From NCBI GenBank assembly GCA_009739215.1, contig VSJF01000005.1, positions 372,001 to 436,000 on the forward strand: a stretch of DNA of 64,000 bases. Reading direction: 5' to 3'. The notes beneath the pieces were generated by a model, which saw nothing but the letters and a program-made list of their open reading frames with translations, was not told where the DNA came from and did not search any database. Below are positions 42,397 through 52,706 of this stretch, one piece after another; position 1 is the first letter of the stretch; every line of letters starts with the position of its first letter. This DNA is from Floccularia luteovirens (Eukaryota > Basidiomycota > Agaricomycetes > Agaricales > Squamanitaceae). Made by a program: the position numbers and the translations under genes.

Positions 42397-44650
42397 TTAC
42401 AACTTTTGTTCTGAGTTATCGTTATCTTGCGTTTTGAAGAACCCATTCGTATCCCAGAATTCAAGAGGCGGCTTTCCCTCCCTCACCCAGCCCATTCTGT
42501 CTGCTGTCAATCCAGCAACACGCACGAACAATGATCCGTCCAAAAACTCAGCACCTTCAAGTTCCGTCCCAGTAAAGTAGCCACGTCCACGTGTACCATA
42601 CACTGAAGCATAATGCGACAGAGCACGCTGCAATTTCGGCAAGTGGTCGTTGGGATGTACAATTGCACTTTGGACGATCGCAATCATAGGATTCGGAGTA
42701 ACTGCTTGTGGAGAGTCGGCGGATGGATTTGCACCATCGTGCGGAGTGGGTTGAGGACCCAGAGGAACAGGATGAGAAAGCTTTGCATCCTGGTAGAACT
42801 TGACAATATCGATGCTCGGTCTGCCACGCCCAACATACCAGGTCATACAGAAAATGAAGTAGGCACGTAGAACGAGTTCTTGGGAACGCCTATTGAGATG
42901 CGCGACGGTCGTTGACAAGAACAGAGATGATGTAACGAGGTGCATGCTGAATTCACAGGTCAGTTGGGATCTCTAATGGTTGGAAATTTTCCAACGTACT
43001 GGAAGAAGTCGGCGTTGAACTCTCCAGGACCGGAGTATCCAGCAATGCCATAAATAAGAACATTGAGCCAGGCTAATTCTTCAACTTTGTTTTCGATGGG
43101 ACCGTTGAATGACCACTGATTTACATATTCCCTGATGACATCGCCGTAATTCGATGTTATCACTTCGAAAGTGTTTATCACCTGAGCTTGAGGGATTTGC
43201 ACCAATTCCATACGCGAGTCCTTTAAAATTCGTGTCAGGACAGTAAAGGCGTGCACTTCTGCACTGGGTGCATCAGTAGTCTTGGTAAGATTCAAGGCTT
43301 GGCCAAAATGCGATACTAATCCACTTGCATTAGTACCAGTAGTGTTCGAAACGATGTTTGCCGAATTTGTTTTTGAGGAACCTTCCGGGGTGTGAACCGC
43401 TGTTTGCGCCAGACCTGTAATAAAAGTGGATATATGCGATTTTCTACAATTCCTAGATCACTTGCCCTCAACAAACATTCCTGGCAATCCAAACTCCAGT
43501 CCATATCCTGTGTGGATCATAGGGTGTAATAACGCAGGCCAGATATCGATTTAGCATAAAAGGTTGTTCTTTGTTTGGACCAGGAACGATATTGGCGTCA
43601 TCAGAGAAAATGAACTGTTCCAACACGGTATCAACGCCTTTTGCTCTTAACTCTTCCGTAAAAAAGGTTAGATATGCTTGATAGTAGCTGCGAGACCGTT
43701 GGTTCTTGGGTAGATCACCGTATAAGATAAACTATCTCACCGTTCATCAGCAAGATGGCTTTTCCAGTTGCTATTGGTGATTGGCTCAGGAGATGGTATT
43801 GTGGCTAGTGCGTATGAGCAGTGGTGCTTGTACATAGCCCGTAAAACTGGCTCGTCTGCACCAAGAGCCCAGAGAGCGAGTTGTGCGTGGGCAGCATGAC
43901 TATCGTAATAACATCAGTATATGTAAGTAAAAATGGTTTCACACTTACTTATGGAAACGTTTTTCATTGACAAATATATGCCATCGCTCATGGTTATCTC
44001 GCAGAATCTCCTGCAAAGTAGTAATAGACGAAGGGGTGATGCCAGGCCAGGGGCGTGGTATGGATCTGTCAAGTGCGCTGGAAATTGTGGTAGGGTGCGA
44101 GGGCACTGGAAAAAGGTCAAGTTCTTGAGTTGAATTGGTCATCTGAACGAAGGTGGGGAATTTCAATGAATAGCGAGGACATCATGGCAGCGATTTAATA
44201 GAGAAAGATGATGAGAAATAAGACAAACAATGTTCGCGGATATGTCACACTTTCTTTCGTGAGTCACATGTAACACCGTGTCTTCCTCGCCGGCTTGTTT
44301 ACGCGTCCTCTGCAACTACCTTCTTTCAGGTTTCACTGTCGCTGCGGAAATGTTCCAGGACCACCATTATAAGGTCAATCATCGGCAAAAACTAAAAGAC
44401 GCGTTTATTTCTATCCGATCTACGTGGCTATATCCCAAGCACTTGAATTCTGTTGGCATCTACGCAACTTCTAAAACTTCATGTTCTGATTTGCGCGACA
44501 TACGTGAGTTGCATCATGCAGAATAACTACACAATCATGAGTTAAAGTGTCAATCTGCCTAGTTCAAGAAGTTCAAGTTACAGCGTGGTGAGTCATGAGG
44601 TACCTACTTACCTGTTGGTCTGGTATCAATCTACGGTCGACTTTCTCATA
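42060..44650. repeat. DUF4243 duplication unit, copy 1
   Basis: Gene with both flanks, matching 46680-49035 in the same orientation. The left edge is seen in a shared 3'-flank tract near 42065, the right edge in a shared tract near 44600-44640. Confidence 0.75.
42397..44142 (-). CDS. DUF4243 / questin oxidase (AflY)-like protein, copy 1 (+1 frameshift)
   Basis: The family includes AflY and GedK-type questin oxidases, Baeyer-Villiger-like enzymes of polyketide pathways. Segments in order are NHERWHIFVNEKRFHN (ATG at 44140-44142), HAAHAQLALWALGADEP, WKSHLADERYYQAYLTFF, YGLEFGLPGMFVEG (spliced from a GC donor at 43465), IENKVEELAWLNVLIYGI and TSSLFLSTTVAHLNRRSQEL, then ELEGAEFLDGSLFVRVAG. Compared with copy 2, one base is inserted near 43530-43535, turning LNRYL...LLHPIIH into an unrelated frame just before YGLEFGLPG. 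Unless corrected, this copy is cut at about one third of its length. An in-frame ATG at 44164-44166 is an alternative start. Confidence 0.8.
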
Positions 44651-45384
44651 ATGCATTACGTCGATGCGGCACTTCGGCTATGCATTACGATATTTATGGA
44701 ATAAGTACCGTACCAGGATCTGTCTGGTGCCAACTGGAAGTGATGCATGACGCGTTGTGCTTCCTTCGGCAAGAAAGTTGGCAACCCAACGAGTCTTAGG
44801 CGTTACAGGTCGCCGAATACACAACTTGTATGCATATTTACTGTCCACACATTGAGATAGCTATTGATTTTCGTCACCTAATTCTTGTGCTACTTAGTAA
44901 CCGGACTTGTGTTATGCATTACATATCTACTTAATGACCAACTTTTTTGATTCAGTGCATTATTCGTTATGGTTGGCAAGATACAGTACAAGGTAAAGAT
45001 AGTAAGGCCATGCATTGTGCATGAAAGAACCCGCTCCTTCTTGATCTTTGCTGCTTTCGCGAGGCAGAAGAATAAAATGAGTAGATCAAATTTGAGAAAA
45101 GATCCTTCGGTAGTAAGTCGAATTGCATTCACAACAACTTTAATAAAAAGAAAGTATCTAATGGTACAGACAGAGTGTTGATGATACAGTAGGGGACGAC
45201 TAGTGAACTGTTCGCGTTTCGTATTCGGTACTAATCGAGAGGTAAGGTCGATTTGGCGTAGCCGTCAGAGTCTTCATTTTTGCGAATAGAGACATTAGGT
45301 TCACTACTAGTTTGGGACCGTTTACTTCAAATATGCATAGCATTATTATAATAACTTAGGAACTCTCATAGAGTTTTCCGCTCC
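44143..45384. other. Intergenic; left part duplicated upstream of DUF4243 copy 2
   Basis: About 44270-44650 matches about 48715-49035 upstream of copy 2, so the promoter was duplicated with the gene. ATGCATTAC-like words recur at about 44651, 44682 and 44913. No gene was seen. Confidence 0.5.
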
Positions 45385-46660
45385 TTAATCACAAAGTATA
45401 GTATATATTTTTTTCTGCAAGATGGCACCACTGGTAGGACTATCAAATAACCGCATCAATAATTTGCCTATGAAATCTCTGACCATCAGTTTCCGCTCCT
45501 GGTCACGCAGCATGAAGTTTATCATCCGATTCATCTTGATGTGGAAATACCCAACTTTCTCTTCCAACCTCGCATAGTTCCTCACGGAACTCACGGTTAA
45601 AATCTCCACCTCAAGAAGGGTAATGAGATCGTGTAGAATTAGGCAACACCGAATAAACATGATAGCCCATTTATACTGCTTTGTGGCATGAATTTGGACT
45701 CGCGGTTCACGTAGTGCCTGAAAACGGCCTTTGAGCAGCCCGATGGCCTGTTCTGAGTGTATGCGAACCTAGAACATCATAAGTTCTAAACGAAAATAAC
45801 TGAAACTTACCTTTGAGACGTATGTATGTGCGCTAATTGGGTGTAAGCTTGTCACCAACAGGTTCCTTGAAATGCACCAAAGTTTCCACAGCATACACAG
45901 AGCCGGCTCATACTCACTCTGCTGGTTCAAATATATGATCGAGATCCTTGGATATGCGAGTACTATGAAAAGCCCTTGAGTCATGGACGCTTCTTGTATG
46001 ATTAACTGCATAATCAGCAGCGCGTCAGGGAGCAGTCGCTACCTATACTCTCATTAGCATATGCAAATACAGGAGAAAATTAAAATTAAAACCTGGCGGT
46101 CTAACAAATAGTTCTTGTTATTTTTATCGAACCAAATATCTCCATGCAAACCAGGCCGTTGAAAAAGTGGAAATTTTTTACCATCTACCATGACACAGCC
46201 ATCACGCCACTCTGGACAGACCTGCTGCTCAGGCCACCCCTTGGCTGCCTCTTTTTACTCGGCTGTTGGTAAGTGAATCATTTTATCATGTAATCCCAAT
46301 AGAGCAATGAATCATGGTTTGTGCAGTTTATCACAGTTCGGGTAGCCCGATGGCCAATTGCTTCTGGACTGGCTGCTTTCCCTAGTGGCCAGCACGATAG
46401 AGAAAGATGGAGAGTTGAGTCTCGATAGGGTGTTTGTGAAGCATTCGAGTTGTTCTGAAGGGTCGTCCTTGATTTTTTGACAGTATGGCGGCAAACGTGA
46501 ATGGTTCAACCCGGACCTTGCGTTGGTGCTGATCCAGATTATCGACTGGCCATTTATCCAATAGATGGACCTGAGGGGTTCTACTAATATGGAGATATAT
46601 AACCAAGAGTTTGGTTGAAGGACACAAGTCAGCAAGATATCCTGTTGTAGGGCAAGGAGT
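45385..46660 (-). pseudogene. Dead Harbinger-type (DDE_Tnp_4) transposase
   Basis: The minus strand gives transposase blocks in order. They are FTFAAILSKIKDDP and LSIFLYRAGH (N-terminal), HDKMIHLPTAE, then PEWRDGCVMVDGKKFPLFQR (first catalytic Asp in VDG), HGDIWFDKNN, HDSRAFHSTRI, EPVGDKLTP, VRIHSEQAIGLLKGRFQALR, and RCCLILHDLI near the end. It has an in-frame stop after HLPTAE (near 46257), another after DKLTPN (near 45837) and frame changes between blocks, so it cannot make an active enzyme. Terminal inverted repeats were not identified. It fills the spacer between the two DUF4243 duplicates. Confidence 0.75.
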
Positions 46661-46679
46661 TTCTTTGGGAAAGGTTACC

Positions 46680-49035
46680 CAACCATGCACTAGCTGAGTT
46701 GTTTTGCAATCCATACATACATATATACTCGAGTGTTGACTTGTACCTACATTCGATTTTGAGATGAGTAGAAAACACTAATGTTACATACACTGTAGAT
46801 CATAAGAGTAGATAAAACGGGAACACATCATAACTTCACACTTAGAATCTCCTGATCAATTTTCATACTTATCCTTACCTTTACAACTTGAGTTCTGAGT
46901 TACCTTGCGTTTTGAAGAACCCATTTCTGTCCCAGAATTCAATAGGTGGCTTTCCCTCCCTCACCCAACCCATTCTGTCTGCTGTCAATCCAGCAACACG
47001 CACGAACAATGATCCATCCAGAAGCTCAGCACCTTTAAGTTCCGTCCCAGCAAAGTGGCCACGTCCGCGCGTACTATACACTGAAGCATAGTGTGACAGA
47101 GCACGCTGCAATTTCGGCAAGTGATCATCTGGATGTACTAGTGCACTTTGGACGATCGCAATCATAGGATTCGGTGTGACTGCTTGTGGAGAATTGGGGG
47201 ATGGATTTGCAGCATTGTGCGGAGTGGGTTGAGGACCCGGAGGAACGGGGTGAGAAAGCTTTGCGTCCTGATAGAACTTGACAATATCGACGCTCGGTCT
47301 GCCACGCCCAACATACCAGGTCATACAGAAAATGAAGTAGGCACGTAGAACGAGTTCTTGGGAACGCCTATTGAGATGCGCGACGGTCGTTGACAAGAAC
47401 AGAGATGATGTAACGAGGTGCATACTAGATTTACAGGTCAGTTGACGTCTTTGATGGTTGAGAAATTTATAACTTACTGGAAGAAGTCGGCGTTGAACTC
47501 TCCAGGACCGGAGTATCCAGCAATGCCATAAATGAGGACATTGAGCCAGGCTAATTCTTCAACTTTGTTTTCGATGGGACCGTTGAATGACCACTGATTT
47601 ACATATTCCCTGATGATATCACCGTAATTCGATGTTATCACTCCGAAAGTGTTTATCTGTTGAGGGACTTCCACGAAGTCCATACGCGAGTCTTTTAGAA
47701 TTCGTGCCAGGATAGTGAAAGCGTGCACTTCCGTGCTGGGTGCATCAGTAGTCTTGGTGAGATTCAGAGCTTGGCCGAAACGTGAAACCAATCCACTCGC
47801 GCTAGTTCCAGTAGTATTCGAAACAATGTTTGCCGTAGTTATTTTTGAGGAACCTTCTGGGGTGTGAACTGCTGTTTGTGCCAGACCTATAATAAAAATG
47901 GATATAATGGTGTTGACATAATTACTAAGTCACTTGCCCTCAATGAACATCCCTGGCAATCCAAACTCCAGTCCGTATCCAGTGTGAATTATAGGGTGTA
48001 ACAAGCCACTCAGGTATCGGTTTAACATAAAAGGTTGTTCTTTGTTGGGACCGGGAATGGTGTTGGCGTCGTCAGAGAAAATGAATTGTTCCAACACGGC
48101 ATCAACGCCTTTTGTTTTTACTTCTTCGGTAAAGAAGGTTAAATATGCTTGATAGTAGCTGCAGAACCATTAGTTCCTGCCTCGGACACTGCATAAAACA
48201 AATAACTCACCGTTCATCAGCAAGGTGGTTTTTCCAGTTGTTATTGGTAATTGGCTCAGGTGACGGAATTCGGGGTAGTAAGTATGAGCAGTGGTGCTTG
48301 TACATAGCTCGCAAGACCGACTCGTCTGCACCAAGAGCCCAGAGAGCGAGTTGTGCGTGGGCGGCATGGCTAGCGTAATAGCAACATCAGTATATGCGGG
48401 TAAAATAAGATAGTTTCACAATTACTTATGGAAGTGTTGTTCGTTGAAGAAAATATGCCACCGTTCGTGATTATCTCGCAGAATCTCTTGTAAAGTAGCA
48501 ACAGACGATGGAGTAATACCAGACCAAGGGCGTGGTATGAACGTATTAAGTGCACCTGAAGCTGTAGTGTGGTGCGACGGCACTGGGAAAAGGTCAAGAT
48601 CTTGAGTTGATTCAGTCATCTGAATGGTGGGGAATGCATAGATAGGACGTCATCGGTGTGTTTTAATAGAGAAAGATTGATGTCAGGTGATGACGAGTAT
48701 GACAGTATATTTGTCACACCGTGTCTTCCTCGCCGGTTGGTTTGCGCGTCCTCGTTCTTCCGTTCTGCAACAGATGTGATTGTCGCTGCGGAAGAGTTCT
48801 TGAATTACCAACCCAAACCATCATAGGCCAATCACCGCCCTCCGAACACTAAAAAGACACGGTTAATCCCATCCGTTTTACGTGGACAAACTCTAAGCGC
48901 TTATATTCCCAGCTTCGATCAACTTCCGGTTTCTCATATACGGAAGATGTACCATGCAGAATAATCAAATTACGGTATGATTAATCATTCTGGGTTGTGT
49001 GGGTACGTGCCTACTGGTTTGGTATTAATCTAATA
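46680..49035. repeat. DUF4243 duplication unit, copy 2
   Basis: Partner of 42060-44650, separated from it by 2 kb that holds the transposase relic. Confidence 0.75.
46881..48619 (-). CDS. DUF4243 / questin oxidase (AflY)-like protein, copy 2
   Basis: Intact tandem paralogue of 42397-44142. Start ATG 48617-48619 gives MTESTQDLDLFPVPSHHTT, then NHERWHIFFNEQHFH, HAAHAQLALWALGADE, WKNHLADER, LNRYLSGLLHPIIHTGYGLE continuing FGLPGMFIEG, then VEELAWLNVLIYGIAGYSGPG and the long last exon TSSLFLSTTVAHLNRRSQEL to VAGLTADRMGWVREGK. The repeated His residues near the start and in LLHPIIH fit the family. One intron uses a GCAAGT donor (47937), shared with copy 1. No lesion was found. AflY-like enzymes act in polyketide pathways, but no polyketide synthase lies in this window, so the substrate is unknown. 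Confidence 0.82.
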
Positions 49036-49515
49036 TCATTCAAACTTCTTGGACAATCGTCTCATAACCCTAGGCAGAATGTTTGATAAATATCACAAAG
49101 TTATTACCTCATTCATACTAGCCCCTCATCCGCAAGGTCACCTCCACCAATGACGACGTTCCTGCCGAGCCAGTACCTCGTCTTACTGTATCATCCAGCC
49201 TAAATTGCAATGGGCATATGGACCAATTAAATCTAGGCTGATACACATCCATCACAAGCTTTTACACCAATAACCACCGAATACAAAAAATTTCTATTCG
49301 GTGGTAATGATTGTACTTAGGATTTGTATAAATACCGAACCAATTCTATCAACACACCTATGCCCACATCTGTTATGTTCCTCTGCAAGATTTCAGAAAC
49401 TCGTCAAAACAACCATACGGTATGCGATAACATTGGATATAAAACAAATTCCTAACAAACTAGAGTGCTATCAAAAGAGAGTCCCTTTTTACTTTTTCAT
49501 TAACCGAAACATAGT
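48620..49515. other. Intergenic
   Basis: The first 420 bp is the duplicated DUF4243 promoter. The remainder shows nothing that I can support; the 91-codon plus-strand ORF at 49301 overlaps the F-box gene end and is a shadow. Confidence 0.5.
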
Positions 49516-50798
49516 TCATTCGTCTAAACACATCCATCCTTTTGAGGTACTAGCTTGGAACCACACCCCTCCATAAGGCAGAATTATCGTCTTCAAGGTG
49601 GGGCAACACTTCTGCCAACTGGCAGCGATATTACATTCTTCAGCTTTGCTACATGATGTTTCGATAGCTGCTGCCATGAAGGTGATATACTGTAAAAATT
49701 CATTTTTCGCATGTTATAAAGCTAATAGTGGGAACCCATAAGTAAAAGAACATACTTTTAGTGACCTGAAGCCGGACAAAGAATGTGCCGCTTCCTCAAG
49801 AACTTCCTAAAAATAGTTGTGTGAATTTGTTTGTTGCGAGTAAGGCATAAAAAGTATATGTGAAGATTTTGTGTTAATAAACCCACTTTTGAATAATCCG
49901 ACATCACAACTACAATATGTAATGCGTCCAATAGAGAAAAACGAGTGGACACTTGCTCGAAAAGAAACCCAGGAGATATCGAATCGAAACTCAACAAACT
50001 CAGTCTTCTTAGCGGCTGAGAGGCCGTACTTAACGCATCGAGTGTTTCACACACATTCGACAAGAACAGTGGAACAGACGCTACCTCTAGTGGTCTCCCT
50101 TGAACGACAGCCTCAATCATCGATGGATATAAATGTACCGCATGGAAACGGGAGAGTTTTGGGAGTGACGTAGGCAACAGAACGAACCTATCCGGATCGT
50201 TTTCTGGTAACTTTTGTAGATGAATGGTTGGGAAAAGGTCAACGTTCACATGTTGGAGGCCACGTAGAGTGAGATCCGTAATACCAGGTTGGAGGTCTAA
50301 GAATTTTGCGAGCTGGATCTTACAATGCATAGATGTTGTAAACTCTCGTAGGGAAAAAGGGCACCCATCAAGGATCCAAACCGGTGATTGATATTTCGGA
50401 AGGTCGATCGATAATGTTGTAAGAGACGTCAATCGGCGGAGAACTTTATGCATAAGACGGAAAAGGTTTCCTGTCAGATTCGACTCTGAGAAACTCAGAG
50501 CCAACGTCCGAACGAGGGGTGGAAGTAACTCATTCCGAGAAAGAGTTTGTAGACAAGCTACACATTGTCGAGGAGATAGATCGTCGATGGTATGGTAGAG
50601 ACACCGGATAGTTATGGAGTAGAAAAGTTTATTGACGCGAAGGATCGGAACCTTTTCGTTCTGTGTCAGCTTCTTGAGAATGATACTAAGGATCTCGATG
50701 GGTAGACCCAGAGTAAACCCCGGGGAGGGTTGTGTTGAGAGTAGGTCTTGCTGGTTACAAATGCACATATAATTCTTGGGTTGCGATATTGGATTCAT
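49516..50798 (-). CDS. F-box-like protein
   Basis: Probably a substrate receptor of an SCF-type ubiquitin ligase, as is common in mushrooms. Start ATG 50796-50798. An F-box-like segment lies near residues 28-75 (FTLGLPIEILSIILKKLTQ, then LRVNKLFYSITIRCLYHTI). The rest has leucine-rich stretches such as LVRTLALSFSESNL and ITDLTLRGLQHVNVDLF. The long first exon ends at SDYSK; a GTGGGT donor joins EVLEEAAHSLSGFRSLK, and a further intron (about 49694-49756) leads to YITFMAAAIETS, CPTLKTIILPYGGVWFQ and the stop at 49516-49518. The C-terminus typical of these fungal F-box proteins supports the three-exon model. Confidence 0.75.
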
Positions 50799-51186
50799 AA
50801 TCGTTCTCTAGTGTCATCAAGCTTGGCAGTGAGGTTGTCATACAAACAATGCATTGTGAGAAATATGATAAGAGACATACCATACTATGTTTCAATCTGA
50901 GCACTATCCAGAGAGCCTGAGATTGTGGTGCCAAATGTTAGGTGGGCAAGAGAGGACACTGGCTTTTATATGGGGTCACTGGAGTAAATGTTTGTAGACA
51001 TCGAAGCAGGTACCGGTAGCGGTGACAGTGATGATAATTATAATAACGTTAGGATAACAATTGTGCACAGATATTCCTTAGATACTGACAACAATTGCTG
51101 TAAACTATCTCATCTTTCCTTTAGTTTTGAATTCCTCGTATTAATTAGTAAATATTATATACATAAAGATATTATTGTTTTAAAAA
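50799..51186. other. Intergenic
   Basis: AT-rich spacer between ERG25 and the F-box gene. A plus-strand ORF at 50988-51287 overlaps ERG25 and looks like a shadow. Confidence 0.4.
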
Positions 51187-52406
51187 TCATTGGACTTTCA
51201 ATGTTTTTGCTACAAGACCCTCAGCTTCGGCTTCAGCTTTTAACCCATCAGCCTCAGCTTCTGCTACCAACTTCTGTTCAGCAATGAGTTGTTGTTCTTT
51301 TGTTGCGTTCTTCAAAGCATCCTTGGAAGCTTTCATTTTAGCACGGTATTCCCTGTACTTGGTATCTGTACCGAAGATGTAATCGCACCAACGGAATGAG
51401 GTCGAGAAGTTGTTCGTGAAAGCAAGGTGATGGAAATCGTGGTGCTCGGCACCAGACCAGAATGGGAGAATGTTATGGAGAGACCAAGGGAAATCTAGAA
51501 ACGTTAAACATTTAGAAAAAGCACACATGTATACACAGACTACGAACCATAACCACTGTGAGCATCGATAGCTTGGAAAAGACGGAGAACAATCCAGATT
51601 TGCACTGTTAAGACGTGGAGATCACGCATGAAATAACAGTAAATAATTGGTCCCATAATTGTCCCAGTTCCCAAAATAACCACTTCCGCAGGGTGAGCAT
51701 ATTCAGCTGCAAGACCAAATGGTGCTGAGTATTTGTGGTGGAGTTTGTGAATACTCCTATAAAGTGGTCCGTAGTGCAGAGCTTGGTGAGCTACGCGACA
51801 CAAGGTTAATTCCGGACCAAGGTTAACGGCAAGAGACAACGTTTCTCACCAAAATAATGGAAGATATCTTCGAATATAAAGAATATGGCTATTTGCATTG
51901 CCATAAGTTTGAGTGCAGGGAATGGAACGTGGTATGTTTGCATGTCAACGGTTTCTGCAAGAGGATGGAAAAGCCAAATCTAATTCACAATATTGAGCCT
52001 ATTTCTTTTTGAAAAAAATTGAATAGAATATTTACTGCAGATACTTCCACAGTGAAATGAGAGAAGAGGACTTGTTTTGTACAGGACCATTGTTCTTCTG
52101 GTGTCGGAACCTTGTTGGGTTGCAGTTTCCACTTGCGGAAGTACGGAATGGCATCAATAATTATCCATGGTATACACCTCCCGAAGTATACAGTCTACAA
52201 TATGACAATTAGTCGGGTCTGGGAAAGCCATTCCTGAAGGTACATACCTCATGCATAATAAAGCTCAAGAGACCAGTAGCAATGACAGGGTTCCCAATCC
52301 ACATGTACCAGGTAGCCCATTGTTTCTCGGCCCAAGACAAAGTTGAAAAATCGATCCCAGCATACAGAGGGTCGTGACTAAAACTTGAAGTTGCGTTGAA
52401 AGACAT
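51187..52406 (-). CDS. ERG25: C-4 methylsterol oxidase
   Basis: ER membrane di-iron oxidase that removes the C-4 methyl groups in ergosterol synthesis. Start ATG 52404-52406 ([15 protein letters not shown]). Exons give [20 protein letters not shown], then [20 protein letters not shown], then the three His clusters of the fatty-acid hydroxylase superfamily: HYFAH (split by an intron near 51841), HKLHH, and HHDFHH after FWSGAE. All introns join in frame. The C-terminal tail after [14 protein letters not shown] is longer than I expect and rich in Ala/Glu ([17 protein letters not shown]), suggesting a coiled extension. A perfect TCACGTGA box lies about 126 bp upstream. Confidence 0.93.
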
Positions 52407-52531
52407 GATGATAGTGGCGAAGAGAAGACCACCAAGACCCTTGTTAAATAAGCGTAGGGATGTGAGAAGAACCACCAAAAACCACACCACTTTAAAAATT
52501 TTTTAATTAATATGGCGTGAGGTTTTTTATC

Positions 52532-52539
52532 TCACGTGA
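52532..52539. promoter_or_regulatory. TCACGTGA palindrome upstream of ERG25
   Basis: Perfect 8 bp E-box palindrome about 126 bp before the ERG25 start. Fungal SREBP-type factors, known regulators of sterol genes in basidiomycetes, bind related TCAC-half-site elements. The link is inferred from position and pathway. Confidence 0.45.
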
Positions 52540-52706
52540 CATTCATGCACAGTTATGGCGGCAGCACATTGTACCTAGCAGCTCGAGACTATAATTTTTG
52601 TTCTTAATGGCATCTGGCCGTATTATAACACGCTCTCGACCACAATATTATCGACCCATTCTGATCATTATTATTCCGCCCACCCCACAACAAATAAAAT
52701 TCATGG

